64,000 nt of DNA, taken from NCBI GenBank assembly GCA_023418475.1, contig JAEZZO010000048.1, forward strand, positions 45,115-109,114, in the 5' to 3' direction. Shown here piece by piece: positions 36,586 to 45,474 of this stretch (positions are counted from its first letter, which is position 1; the number at the start of each line of letters is the position of its first letter). The DNA is from Bacillota bacterium. Its GTDB lineage: Bacteria > Bacillota > Clostridia > Lachnospirales > Lachnospiraceae. A program made the position numbers and the translations under genes. The notes under the pieces were generated by a model that had not been told where the DNA came from, did no database searches, and saw only the letters and a program-made list of their open reading frames with translations.

Positions 36586-37041
36586 TCATTCATCGAACTC
36601 ACCTTCTTTTGGCGTATAGGCTCCTGTTACCTCAATAACATTATTATCCGGATCAATTATTTGAAAATAGTAATATGGACTGACATTGCAGATATATTTT
36701 ATCTTGGTAAGAAGCTCGGATATTTTTAAGCTTTTTATTCTTTCATGCTCTTTTGCTAAATCTTCAACCCAAAAATTCAAAACAAATTTGTGTGTATTGG
36801 GTGCAAGCGCGATACTTTTCAAGTCATCAATCGTATCGGTGTAATCACCTTTATGGACAACCTTGTCAGGATGGTCGGTGTCAAAATGGCCATTCATGAT
36901 CGAAATATTATGACCTTCAAAAACAAATTGAGCAAACCGGCTCATATTTTTATTTGTAACCGGTATCTCAAGTAATTTTTCGTAGAATGCAATTGATTTG
37001 TCAAAATCATTTACGATTAAGTATATTGAACCTAAATGCAT
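36586..37041 (-). CDS. VOC family (glyoxalase/bleomycin-resistance-like) protein
   Basis: A 151-residue VOC domain: MHLGSIYLIVNDFDKSIAFY at the start, FWVEDLAKEHERIK, and FQIIDPDNNVIEVTG at the end. The start at 37041 has AGAGGGGGT upstream. Metal-site residues are only partly kept (His2, Glu near the C-terminus). The substrate could be an antibiotic or a small aldehyde; not resolvable. Confidence 0.8.
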   Translation of the reverse strand: MHLGSIYLIVNDFDKSIAFYEKLLEIPVTNKNMSRFAQFVFEGHNISIMNGHFDTDHPDKVVHKGDYTDTIDDLKSIALAPNTHKFVLNFWVEDLAKEHERIKSLKISELLTKIKYICNVSPYYYFQIIDPDNNVIEVTGAYTPKEGEFDE

Positions 37042-37135
37042 GGTGTACCCCCTCTTAATATAGTCATAAGCTCGAAACAATCGACACGTTCAAGTTTATT
37101 CTCTACCTGACACTAAAGTTCATATTCCTGCACTG

Positions 37136-37274
37136 TTAGGAATTCTTTTCAATATATATTTTTAATGCCTTAATTGCTAAAACTAAAGCATATATAACCA
37201 GTATAACTAGCACAATCATGACTCCATAAACAAGTAGAGCTAATTAAGGGTAAAATACCAAATGCATCTATCAT
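37136..37274 (-). pseudogene. Frameshifted small membrane protein
   Basis: An ATG with a GGAGA site inside the end of the upstream gene opens MIDAFGILPL; a +1 frameshift later the other frame reads LALLVYGVMIVLVILVIYAL then VLAIKALKIYIEKNS and stops at 37136. Dropping one base gives a clean 45-residue single-pass membrane peptide. It may be a pseudogene, a sequencing error or a programmed shift. It starts 2 bp after the phosphatase stop, so it would be coupled to it. Confidence 0.55.
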
Positions 37275-37275
37275 T

Positions 37276-37872
37276 TTACAAATTCTCCTTCCTATCATTA
37301 CATATATTTAGCAAATTACTATCTATTTCTGTAATAGAAGTATTTTCAGTCTTAAACTTCATCATCTCTACAAAGGGAGTATTTGTCAAATAGCACTGGA
37401 TACACATTATTACTGCACTATGCGTTACTATAATAATAGTATTACTATAATCTTCTGAGACAATCTTACGAATAGAGTTCAAAACACGTTGTAACATATC
37501 TTGATAGGATTCACCCTTGGGAGGTTTCGTATTTCTTCTATTTATGTACCAATTATTATATTCCATCGGATACCTATCTATAATTTCTTTCCATGTTAGT
37601 CCTTCCCAATCACCAAAATTTATCTCTTTTAGATCATCTACTAATACATATTTAACATTGGCAGCTGCACTTAAAATTTCTGCTGTTTGGATTGCTCTTT
37701 TTTGTGGACTTGAGAAAATCTTTGAAATGGAATATTCCTTTTGCAAGATATTTCTACTCAATTCTTCCGCTTGAAGGACACCTTCATCATTAAGTTCAAT
37801 ATCACAAGATCCTTGTATTTTCCCATTCTTATTCCAATTTGTCTGTCCATGTCTTATTAATAATATTTTCAT
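37276..37872 (-). CDS. Histidine phosphatase family protein (CobC/GpmB-like)
   Basis: A 198-residue phosphatase: LLIRHGQTNWN with the catalytic His, SSPQKRAIQTAEIL, INFGDWEGLTWKEI, and IIIVTHSAVIMC with the second His. The start at 37872 has a GAGGGG site; the frame extends 23 codons without support. The GDWEGLTW motif is like alpha-ribazole/GpmB-type phosphatases. A truncated relative of its 3' half lies in 52218-52508. Confidence 0.88.
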   Translation of the reverse strand: MKILLIRHGQTNWNKNGKIQGSCDIELNDEGVLQAEELSRNILQKEYSISKIFSSPQKRAIQTAEILSAAANVKYVLVDDLKEINFGDWEGLTWKEIIDRYPMEYNNWYINRRNTKPPKGESYQDMLQRVLNSIRKIVSEDYSNTIIIVTHSAVIMCIQCYLTNTPFVEMMKFKTENTSITEIDSNLLNICNDRKENL

Positions 37873-37982
37873 TAAGTAACCCCTCCGGGTCAATGGTAAA
37901 ATCATCCTCACGTACAGCGTTCTAGAAACCAGACAAGTCAATAACTGGTATTTATCTAGAAAATTTATGGATGTATGAAATC

Positions 37983-38621
37983 TTACAAATTCAGATGATA
38001 ATGCGTAGAAACTGTCTCAATATTTTTTACTATGTCGTTATCATTCTCTATTATTACAACTTTCAAATCAAGCTTTTGGGCTTCCTTTTTAATATATTTC
38101 CCAAAGGCTAAGTCAAAGTTCATATAAGTATGCAAAGCCTGTTCAGGGTTTTTACATTCATTAATTCTATCATATAATTCTTTTCTTTGCATTTGATGCA
38201 GGCTATAAAATGCTTCATCAGCCACTAACCAAATCGCATTATTCCCTTCCCCGATGATATCTATCAAGAGTTTTGGAAGTAGGTTAATACCTTCTACAAG
38301 CACAGGTTTATCACTTGTTTGTGTATCCAAATCTTCTAGTATCATTTGAAATTCTTCAGAAAATGTGTCCATAATCCATTTTAAATATTCATCCTCTGGC
38401 ATATTTATAATATCTTCCCATTTCAATGTTGTTAATTTAAAAAGATTAGGATGTTCTTCAGCATTCGATTTTTCAATATGTTTACCTAAATATTCATCAC
38501 AATGGTATACCATAAATCCATAGTTTTCAGAAAGATAATTTGAAATTGTGGTCTTTCCTGCACAAGTCGATCCTCCAAGCCAATATACGGATGAATATTT
38601 TGAAATTAATTCTTTTTTCAT
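37983..38621 (-). CDS. P-loop kinase-like protein
   Basis: About 212 residues with Walker A GGSTCAGKTT near residue 17, an acidic HCDEYLG after the second strand, and VLVEGINLLP as a likely Walker-B strand. The fold resembles small-molecule kinases of the uridine/shikimate type; no specific substrate is evident. ATG at 38621 is preferred over TTG at 38630 because GAAGGG is better spaced. Confidence 0.7.
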   Translation of the reverse strand: MKKELISKYSSVYWLGGSTCAGKTTISNYLSENYGFMVYHCDEYLGKHIEKSNAEEHPNLFKLTTLKWEDIINMPEDEYLKWIMDTFSEEFQMILEDLDTQTSDKPVLVEGINLLPKLLIDIIGEGNNAIWLVADEAFYSLHQMQRKELYDRINECKNPEQALHTYMNFDLAFGKYIKKEAQKLDLKVVIIENDNDIVKNIETVSTHYHLNL

Positions 38622-38644
38622 TAATATCAAATCCCTTCATAAAT

Positions 38645-38849
38645 TTATTGTACATTATTTAAAAAGTTTTCTAAAAACTCTTTTTGTGCTTCTGTACAAT
38701 CATATTTACCAATAAATGACTACTTTGGCAATTAGCTTTGCATTTGTTCCCACTGAAGTGCTATGTTGTCCCCATGCACCTGGTGTTAAAGCAACTCCAA
38801 TATCTAACTGTTTTTCTGCTTCGCAAGTGATAGTATCATAATAATACAT
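38645..38849 (-). pseudogene. HD-domain phosphohydrolase remnant
   Basis: One frame gives MYYYDTITCEAEKQLDIGVA then LTPGAWGQHSTSVGTNAKLI, like the first HD motif region of the intact gene at 22982 (PGPWIEHSRNVG...). After a frame change it ends with KYDCTEAQKEFLENFLNNVQ, like that gene's later part. The HD core is deleted. Confidence 0.5.
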
Positions 38850-38886
38850 CTTATCTTAAGGTGGAGATTTCGTAACAGATACAATT

Positions 38887-39450
38887 TTAATAATGTCCAA
38901 TAACCGGTTTATCCTTTGATCTATGTTTTCTGTTTACATCATATTTCTGCCAATAGACTGCTTTTTCATTATATCTGCATCGTCCCGGTTCTTGATGGGA
39001 ACCATGCCCAAAATATATCATTCCTAAAGGCTTTACATGTTCTGGTAAATCAATCAATTTTTGCATAATTGCCATTCTGGATTGTATTGGATAAATACCG
39101 ATCCATACACTTCCAAGGCCAATATCAGTTGCCGCCAGTAACATATTCTCTATTGCAGCACTGCAATCGCATACCCACAAATCTTTATCCTGACTCTTCA
39201 GTGCATATTTCATGTTTCCGCATACTACAATTCCCAATGGAGCATTATATCTGGCAAAAGGCATTTTATCCCTGATGTTGTCTAAAATCCCTTCTTCGTT
39301 AATAACAACAAATTCCCAGGGTTGTGCATTAACTGCTGTCGGTGCCGAGAAGGCTGCATTCAGCAGAATTTGAATTTCTGCATCTGTTACTGATACTTCT
39401 GTGAAATTTCTGATACTTCTACGATTGAATATGGCATCTAAGGTTTCCAT
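38887..39450 (-). CDS. Nitroreductase family protein
   Basis: A 187-residue FMN-dependent oxidoreductase: NRRSIRNFTE at the N-terminus, AFSAPTAVNAQPWEFVVI, AIENMLLAATDIGLGSVWIG and LGMIYFGH. It is about 80 bp downstream of yolD on the same strand and could be the last gene of the LexA-controlled unit, though no link is proven. Confidence 0.88.
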   Translation of the reverse strand: METLDAIFNRRSIRNFTEVSVTDAEIQILLNAAFSAPTAVNAQPWEFVVINEEGILDNIRDKMPFARYNAPLGIVVCGNMKYALKSQDKDLWVCDCSAAIENMLLAATDIGLGSVWIGIYPIQSRMAIMQKLIDLPEHVKPLGMIYFGHGSHQEPGRCRYNEKAVYWQKYDVNRKHRSKDKPVIGHY

Positions 39451-39530
39451 AAATCTATTCTCCCTGCTTTTTAGCGTTTTACTATGAGTAATCTTGATAT
39501 TATTATTATTTCTCCATTTCCGACAAGTTT

Positions 39531-39989
39531 TTATTCTATAGGAAAGGCACCATCCACAGCCTGAAACATTTCTCCTGTAATATCAATAATCTCTCTGACC
39601 GGAATCTTTGTTCCATCCTGCATAACAACAGTACGCTCATATCCATCAATTTTCTTTACAATACCCATATTTGAGATATAAGACCCACCTGATTTCTTCT
39701 CATCCGGTTGAAAAAATACAATTTCAATCTCCTGTTGTCTGCTGAGTTGTTCTTTCACAATTCTTAGTTTTTCATCCAATATGGTCCGGGCAGTTTCATC
39801 CAGCTCAATTCTCTGATCAGTCAGTCTGGAGGTCTCGAGGATTGCTCCATCGAAGCCTGTTAGTGCTGCAAATGGAGAAAATTGTGCTGCACGGTCATGG
39901 ATAGACATCTGCGGATGATGCGTGGAGACAGGATGTGGTAAGTTGATAATATCGTCATACGCGTGAATGTCTTTATTCACTTCCATCAT
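39531..39989 (-). CDS. yolD: YolD-like protein
   Basis: About 152 residues with the YolD signature MSIHDRAAQFSPFAALTGFD and a C-terminal domain ending VREIIDITGE. YolD genes usually accompany Y-family polymerases (UvrX/YqjW) and are SOS-induced in Bacillus. Here it follows the polymerase by 13 bp with AAGGAGGG as ribosome binding site, so the two are clearly one operon. Confidence 0.88.
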   Translation of the reverse strand: MMEVNKDIHAYDDIINLPHPVSTHHPQMSIHDRAAQFSPFAALTGFDGAILETSRLTDQRIELDETARTILDEKLRIVKEQLSRQQEIEIVFFQPDEKKSGGSYISNMGIVKKIDGYERTVVMQDGTKIPVREIIDITGEMFQAVDGAFPIE

Positions 39990-40002
39990 AGCTTCCCTCC
40001 TT

Positions 40003-41532
40003 TTAAGCTTTATGTCCTCCGATTTGCTGGTTTCTTTCCTTCGTCATGGCTCCTTCTTCCAGGTTGATACCTTTCAGTATGGCGTTTTTTCCGTATTTTT
40101 TCTTGATATCAAGAATAGCGAGCTGCATATTCTTCTCCCGCAGGCGATTAGCAGTCTCTTCGTCTTTTTCCTTTTGTTTGGCTTCATAATCTGTAAACAA
40201 ATCAAGCTGTTCATAGGACGATTCTTTTACAGCAAGAGTTTCATTTAAAACATGATTTGCGGTTACGTTTACTCTTCTAACTAATAAGTTCTGATCTACT
40301 ATTCGGGTATATAAATCCATAACAGCATCAATAATCAGTTTTGTAGAGGAGGTATGCCGGTTAAGATTGGCTGTTCCATGGGCGTGCTTTGGAACTTGGC
40401 GTCCATAGTGGTCTGTTGTTATAGGTCCGTGGTATTTCTTCCTTATCTCTGAATTACTTAGACTTTCAATATCATAGCCTATTGTCAGGACCATTTGATC
40501 AGTGACGAGACCTTTATCAACTAGATCAAGTACAAGCAGATCTGTCATCTCATGAACAATAATTTTTGCTTTTTCATAAGAATAGGGACACTGCAGAACC
40601 TGTCCGGAGCTAATACTGTTTGTACTTGGCTTATAAGCCTTTACATCTGCAATAGTGCAGGGTTCATATCCCCAGGCATGATCAATTAAAAGCTCTGCAT
40701 TTATGCCAAATAATTTGTATAGCAAATCTTCGTTATAGTACGCATTCTTCTTACCTATGGAACAGCGTGCGATATCACCCATTGTAAACATTCCGTGTTC
40801 TTCTAATTTCTTTGCATATCCTCTGCCGATGCGCCAGAAATCTTTCAGTGGTTTATGCGTCCAGAGTATCCGTCGATATGACATTTCGTCCAGCTCAGCA
40901 ATTCGAACGCCGTCTTTATCTGCCGGTATGTGCTTTGCTACGATATCCATGGCTATTTTACATAGATAAAGATTTGTACCTATTCCGGCTGTCGCGGTAA
41001 TTCCAATCGCTTGATAAACCTCCTGAATGATCTTCATTACAAGCTCTCGTGCGGAGAGCTTTACAGATCGCAGATACTGCGTCACATCCATAAATACCTC
41101 ATCTATGGAATAAACATGGATATCTTCGGGTGCAACATATTTCAAATAGATATTGTAAATTTGTGTACTACATTCTATATAATCGGCCATTTTCGGTGTG
41201 GCTGTAATATAATCCAGGGACAATTCAGGGGAGCGTTTTAATTCAGTGTCATTATAAGAAGAACCGGTAAAGCAATGTCCTGGAGCTTTGCTCTTTCGGA
41301 TTGCGTTTTCTTCTTTTACTCTCTGCACTACCTCAAATAGCCTTGCTCTTCCCGGAATTCCTATTGCCTTTAAGGATGGAGATACGGCAAGGCAGATTGT
41401 TTTCTCCGTCCGGCTTGCATCTGCAACAACAAGATTTGTGGTTAACGGATCAAGTCCTCGTTGTGCACATTCAACGGAGGCATAGAAGGATTTGAGATCA
41501 ATTGCAATATAGATATGATTTTCTTGTTCCAT
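40003..41532 (-). CDS. Y-family translesion DNA polymerase (UmuC/ImpB type)
   Basis: A 509-residue polymerase. The palm carboxylates are in IAIDLKSFYASVEC at the start and VYSIDEVFMDVT at about residue 145; then come a helix-hairpin-helix region and a little-finger domain, with an extended C-terminus. Such enzymes copy damaged DNA. AGGAGG precedes the start. It lies 73 bp after fosX and 13 bp before yolD, downstream of the LexA-box promoter at 42181-42230, consistent with SOS control. Confidence 0.93.
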   Translation of the reverse strand: MEQENHIYIAIDLKSFYASVECAQRGLDPLTTNLVVADASRTEKTICLAVSPSLKAIGIPGRARLFEVVQRVKEENAIRKSKAPGHCFTGSSYNDTELKRSPELSLDYITATPKMADYIECSTQIYNIYLKYVAPEDIHVYSIDEVFMDVTQYLRSVKLSARELVMKIIQEVYQAIGITATAGIGTNLYLCKIAMDIVAKHIPADKDGVRIAELDEMSYRRILWTHKPLKDFWRIGRGYAKKLEEHGMFTMGDIARCSIGKKNAYYNEDLLYKLFGINAELLIDHAWGYEPCTIADVKAYKPSTNSISSGQVLQCPYSYEKAKIIVHEMTDLLVLDLVDKGLVTDQMVLTIGYDIESLSNSEIRKKYHGPITTDHYGRQVPKHAHGTANLNRHTSSTKLIIDAVMDLYTRIVDQNLLVRRVNVTANHVLNETLAVKESSYEQLDLFTDYEAKQKEKDEETANRLREKNMQLAILDIKKKYGKNAILKGINLEEGAMTKERNQQIGGHKA

Positions 41533-41605
41533 CTTATGCCTCCTATCTTTATGGGTTTATATTTTATATCTTTACTCTTAAGAATATAATTTTAGTTTTA
41601 CTGTC

Positions 41606-42013
41606 TCATTTGCCTTTGGAGTAACGTTCTAATCTCTCCTCTAAAGTTCCGGTATGCAGTTCAAATAAATGATTATCATAATCATAGAAGTAAATCGAAC
41701 GCCCTTCTCCATCAACACGGGAACGTTCTGGTATTATTTCTGCACCAACATCTTTAATTCGTTTCCTATATTCGTCAAAAGAACTGTCCGGTATCTTAAA
41801 AGCGATATGATTATACGTACGCTCAAGAAGTGACTTACCCTCCATAATGCAAATCCATAAACCATTCATGAGAAAGAACTTTTCTTTTGAAAATGAGAAG
41901 GTTTCATCTCCACTTGAATAGACTTCACTTGCATCAAAAATTACTTCTAAAAATTTTGTAGTTCTCTGTAAGTCATTTACGATCATTGTGATATGGCTTA
42001 ATCCGGAAATCAT
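41606..42013 (-). CDS. fosX: Fosfomycin resistance hydrolase FosX
   Basis: A VOC-fold Mn2+ enzyme that opens the epoxide of fosfomycin with water. The 135 residues align end to end with Listeria-type FosX: MISGLSHITMIVNDL, SSGDETFSFSKEKFF, LWICIMEG, ERTYNHIAFKI, GRSIYFYDYDNHLFELHTGT. Metal ligands His7, His69 and Glu118 are present, as is Glu44, the general base that sets FosX apart from the thiol-transferring FosA/FosB. CGGGG lies before the ATG. It is the first gene after a promoter with two LexA boxes, followed by a translesion polymerase. Confidence 0.93.
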   Translation of the reverse strand: MISGLSHITMIVNDLQRTTKFLEVIFDASEVYSSGDETFSFSKEKFFLMNGLWICIMEGKSLLERTYNHIAFKIPDSSFDEYRKRIKDVGAEIIPERSRVDGEGRSIYFYDYDNHLFELHTGTLEERLERYSKGK

Positions 42014-42180
42014 CTGATTTTCCCCGTTTCTGCATTGCTAATGCGTATCCTAAGTTTGTATGATAAAATAGAATAAACTTTCTGAGCGATTTGAAAAAAA
42101 TGCCTATTTTTTTCCTACAATTCTGTTGTCTGTTATTACCTTGAACTGTTCGAGCTTATTACGAAGAAAATGATATGACA

Positions 42181-42230
42181 GAACTTATGTTCTTGAATAC
42201 CATTATACCACTTCGAGAACATATGTTCAA
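42181..42230 (-). promoter_or_regulatory. LexA-controlled promoter facing fosX-polY-yolD
   Basis: On the minus strand TTGAAC (42230-42225) and TATAAT (42207-42202) are exactly 17 bp apart, with TGG before the -10. GAACATATGTTC (42217-42228), a perfect palindrome of the Firmicute LexA consensus, covers the -35. GAACTTATGTTC (42181-42192) covers the start region. A degenerate GAACTGTTC lies at 42143-42151. The promoter is about 190 bp before fosX. Between them an AT-rich hairpin (42093-42114) might attenuate. Confidence 0.88.
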
Positions 42231-42390
42231 TTCCCCTAATATAATTTGCCGAAGTAAAATTGAATATAAAAAGATATTTTCGAGTAGCAATGTCAAATCT
42301 GCTTGATCTTTATTTTCCCACTAATATTAAAATTAATGTGATTTTCCTGCAGATCATAGAAAATTATATAAAATCTGTTTTAGTAATATA

Positions 42391-42456
42391 TTAGGATTTG
42401 AGTGTCAAAAGTCATCAAAATTTATAATTCGATGATTAAAACTGACTTTTGGTACT
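42391..42456 (-). repeat. Dispersed 3'-end hairpin repeat, full copy
   Basis: Positions 42401-42414 (AGTGTCAAAAGTCA) pair with 42443-42456 (14 bp, two wobbles). The outer sequence TTAGGATTTG matches the copy at 54990-55067 in reverse. It lies about 45 bp beyond the stop of the kinase-like gene. No T-run follows, so it is not an ordinary terminator. Nothing else was recognised in 42235-42500. Confidence 0.65.
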
Positions 42457-42500
42457 TTAATCATATCATCTGATGACGAATCAATATCAATACCGTTTCA

Positions 42501-43079
42501 TCACAATAAGCTTTCTGTGATTCTTTCTAGTGCAGTATTCCAGGGCCTTGCTTCTATTACTTGAATACCGTTTTGATTACAATTTTCTGCAATCCATCTG
42601 CTATATGCAATACTAATTTCAGCCCGGTATTGTTGTAAATCGCCGCCTTCTCTTGCTAAATAATTCTGCATTATTTGATGGACATCCGGTTCATTTACAA
42701 AGATTGCTTTTACCTCTGGCTGATCAAAGAATTGTATTATTTCAGGATGGATAAAATCACCTTCCATTATAATAGGCACTTTATCCTCAACATGTCTTTC
42801 GACTAGCTTTTTAAGAACCGGAAGCAATTCTTTCCCTACCTCAATCAACCAGTTTACATTGCCATCAACTCCGATATCCTCCCAATTTACTCCGGTACCC
42901 CAATAATGTATTGCAGGAAAATTTTCCTTTGTTGTGACAGCTTCAATAGCCAGGTGAACATCATCTATTTCCAATACATTTATACCATAATATTGAGCAA
43001 TTTCATATGCTATGCTTGATTTACCGGTTCCAGAAGCTCCGCCAATCAGTAAAACAGTCCAATCTCTGTCAGGATACAA
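42501..43079 (-). CDS. P-loop kinase-like protein
   Basis: A 192-residue single-domain protein with Walker A GGASGTGKSS near residue 13, LEIDDVHLA as the substrate-side acidic strand, and IIMEGDFIHP as a Walker-B-like strand. It looks like 2-phosphoglycerate-kinase or zeta-toxin-type small-molecule kinases; the substrate is unknown. TTG at 43079 is the start, with GGGGGA 8-9 nt upstream. It overlaps no neighbour and lies 27 bp after the preceding acetyltransferase gene. Confidence 0.7.
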   Translation of the reverse strand: MYPDRDWTVLLIGGASGTGKSSIAYEIAQYYGINVLEIDDVHLAIEAVTTKENFPAIHYWGTGVNWEDIGVDGNVNWLIEVGKELLPVLKKLVERHVEDKVPIIMEGDFIHPEIIQFFDQPEVKAIFVNEPDVHQIMQNYLAREGGDLQQYRAEISIAYSRWIAENCNQNGIQVIEARPWNTALERITESLL

Positions 43080-43106
43080 TTATTAATCCCCCTTGATTTA
43101 TTTATC

Positions 43107-43661
43107 CTATTTATTTGTAGTAGTTTCTTTCATCGCATAATATTCAGACCTGGTAATGGAATAAACACTGGTCTTTGAACTTTTTTCATCAGGATATTCT
43201 TCCCGCAATGACATACCCATCTTCTCCGCCACTTTTCTAGATGGGAGGTTTGTCCATTTTTGATAGGAAAAAACCTCATCAAAATCCTTTATTTCAAAAG
43301 CATATTTAAGACACGCTTTCGCTGCCTGTGTAGCATACCCTTTACACCAAAACCGTTTATCAATATGATAGCCGATTTCAGGAAACAGTCTGCCATCCCC
43401 ATGGATATTCTGCATGGTAATTCCGCAATCCCCTATGAACTGATTGGTCTCCTTTAAAATAATAGCCCATAATCCAAAGCCGTATTTACTATAGTTATCA
43501 AGATTCCAGTCAATCCAGCTCATTGTTTTATCCATATCAAACACTTTCGGGTAATATTGCATGGTCTCCTGGTCCGATAATATCTGATGCCAGAATTGAA
43601 AATCATTCTTTGTCAGTTCTCTTAGGGCGAGTTGTTCTGTTTCAATAATATATTTTTCCAT
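43107..43661 (-). CDS. GNAT acetyltransferase (RimJ/RimL-like)
   Basis: About 184 residues of the Acetyltransf_3 type: IETEQLALRELTKNDF at the start, FGLWAIILKETNQFIGDCGI, FPEIGYHIDKRFWCKGYATQ (motif A) and NLPSRKVAEKMGM. AGGAAAGGA supports ATG at 43661. Such enzymes acetylate protein N-termini or small molecules. Confidence 0.85.
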   Translation of the reverse strand: MEKYIIETEQLALRELTKNDFQFWHQILSDQETMQYYPKVFDMDKTMSWIDWNLDNYSKYGFGLWAIILKETNQFIGDCGITMQNIHGDGRLFPEIGYHIDKRFWCKGYATQAAKACLKYAFEIKDFDEVFSYQKWTNLPSRKVAEKMGMSLREEYPDEKSSKTSVYSITRSEYYAMKETTTNK

Positions 43662-43791
43662 GGTATTATCCTTTCCTATGTACAATTTTATTGAGAGTAA
43701 TTATGACAGAAGCTTTTTGCTAAAATCAACTTCAACTGATCGTATTGCCGTCCCATTAATCCGTCTATAGAAACAATATACTCATAAATTT

Positions 43792-44322
43792 TCAGATAAT
43801 CTCTCCAAAATTAATATCGAGTTTATATTCATTATCGATTAGTATGTAATCACATCCGTATTTTTCGCACATCTTAAAAGAAGTTTGATTATCTCTTTGT
43901 AACAATTCTTTTTTACAATCATCTTCTCCTCGTTCTTCGATTACACAGGCATACTTTTTTATATCATCATAATGTTCCTCAATATATCTTGAAGACATTA
44001 CTAAGCATATAAAATGAATATGGCTGGAATACTCCGGTTCAAAGTATGTCTTCCAATCATATGGAAAATAACAACCTTCGATTATCATGTTCTGGCTATT
44101 CTCTATAGCTGTTTTGATCATTTCTTTTACAATTGGCCAAAGAAAATCTGTCATTTTATCGTCATCATATGGAGTAAGAGTTGTCAGCCCGCTTCTAATC
44201 AATCCCATTTTCAAGTGATCAAGTGACAAGCATGGATAATGATATTTCTCTATCAGCTTCTGTGCCAGTGCAGTCTTACCAGTGTGTGTACTTCCTGCAA
44301 TAAGTATAATCATATTTCTCAC
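43792..44322 (-). CDS. P-loop nucleotide-kinase-like protein
   Basis: About 176 residues; Walker A GSTHTGKT lies near residue 10, LSLDHLKMG follows the second strand, and MIIEGCYFP is a Walker-B-like strand. The start is ambiguous: GTG at 44322 or ATG at 44313. The substrate is unknown. It is one of three small P-loop proteins in the array (also 37983 and 42501), which are too different to be recent duplicates. Confidence 0.68.
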   Translation of the reverse strand: MRNMIILIAGSTHTGKTALAQKLIEKYHYPCLSLDHLKMGLIRSGLTTLTPYDDDKMTDFLWPIVKEMIKTAIENSQNMIIEGCYFPYDWKTYFEPEYSSHIHFICLVMSSRYIEEHYDDIKKYACVIEERGEDDCKKELLQRDNQTSFKMCEKYGCDYILIDNEYKLDINFGEII

Positions 44323-44404
44323 ATTTCCGCGTAAGCTTTGTACGCATGTATTTTCCCAATGGCTTTAGTATACTCAGAATAGTTAACTTAAAGATCTTGC
44401 CTTC

Positions 44405-44974
44405 TTAACTAAGAACTTCAAATGTAAACCGACAAGGCTCTTCACCGTTTGTATTAAGTGGTGATGATTTAATCTCTTTCAATTTCAGCTTTACACCCAA
44501 AGCGTTTTGATAATGATATAAAAAGTGCCCTGCACAACAACCACAATAGGTAGATGATACCGAAAAGGGTTGTTTTAATTTTTTGATCGAAGCACAGGCG
44601 CAGGTTGTCTTACCCATATGTACACCATTTTGATAACCGCCAAATGAAACCGTAATGGTACCGTCTTCATTCAGCCAAGGAGACATCATATACGGAATGT
44701 TAGCTATCAATGCGAGCTTTTCAGAAAAAGGGGTGTCAGTGTGTTCAAGGGCAAATGCCCTACAGTCCTTATCACGCTGTCCTCCCTTGCAACAACCTTG
44801 CTTTTCCATAATGGAGAGACATTGCTCCCTGGTCAGCAGTGTATCCATTTTGTCAATAACAGAAATAATATTATGTGTATTATTGCAGTCAGCTTCAAAG
44901 TCCATTTGTTCCATAATCTCTTCACTTATTTTCTGCTTTTTCATTGTGTCCCTTATCTTTTTTAACGTTGGCAT
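44405..44974 (-). CDS. Cysteine-rich protein of unknown function (DUF6144-like)
   Basis: A 189-residue soluble protein rich in Cys: EKQGCCKGGQRDKDC in the first half, GKTTCACASIKK, and YCGCCAGHFLYHYQ near the end. The arrangement suggests metal binding, and resembles the DUF6144 group as I remember it. No enzyme signature is recognised. It is flanked by a P-loop protein and a broken zinc-ribbon gene. Confidence 0.55.
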   Translation of the reverse strand: MPTLKKIRDTMKKQKISEEIMEQMDFEADCNNTHNIISVIDKMDTLLTREQCLSIMEKQGCCKGGQRDKDCRAFALEHTDTPFSEKLALIANIPYMMSPWLNEDGTITVSFGGYQNGVHMGKTTCACASIKKLKQPFSVSSTYCGCCAGHFLYHYQNALGVKLKLKEIKSSPLNTNGEEPCRFTFEVLS

Positions 44975-45111
44975 TTTTTCCTCCTCATATAATAATTATT
45001 AAGTATTACGGATATCATACAGTTCATAAATTTTTCATCAAGTAACTATGATTTATCTTTAAGTGTAACCTTGGACATTTGAAATATCTTTACCTAAAAA
45101 TAATATTTACA

Positions 45112-45377
45112 TTATTCTTTTAATGATAACAGGCATAGAAATTCGGTTATCATAAAAGAAACTAACATAAGAGGAATGATTAATAGCTTTTGAGAATTTG
45201 CTGTAAAAATATACATTACAATAAAGATAATAAAAGCTTGCATTAGAAAACGGAATAATTTAATTGGTTTGCTATAATGGAGGTAAAATTTTTCGTTACA
45301 GGAATTGCATCTCTCTTTCAATAATAACATAAATTAAATTCCTGTTTTTGGTTACATATAGGGCATCTTATTTTCAT
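45112..45377 (-). pseudogene. Zinc-ribbon membrane protein, frameshifted
   Basis: ATG at 45377 with AGGAGA upstream starts MKIRCPICNQKQEFNLCYY and stops; a -1 shift leads into a frame with KERCNSCNEKFYLHYSKPIK and two hydrophobic helices, ending at 45112. Joined, they form a CxxC...CxxC zinc ribbon followed by two membrane segments, a common small-protein plan. Starting at the internal ATG (45330) would lose the first half of the zinc ribbon. Confidence 0.6.
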
Positions 45378-45474
45378 TAATTGTATTCTCCTGGTATCAT
45401 AGTGATATAGCTATTACAATAGCTAATAAGTTTCATACCATTTATTATTGCTTTTCAAGGGACACATGCGCTTA

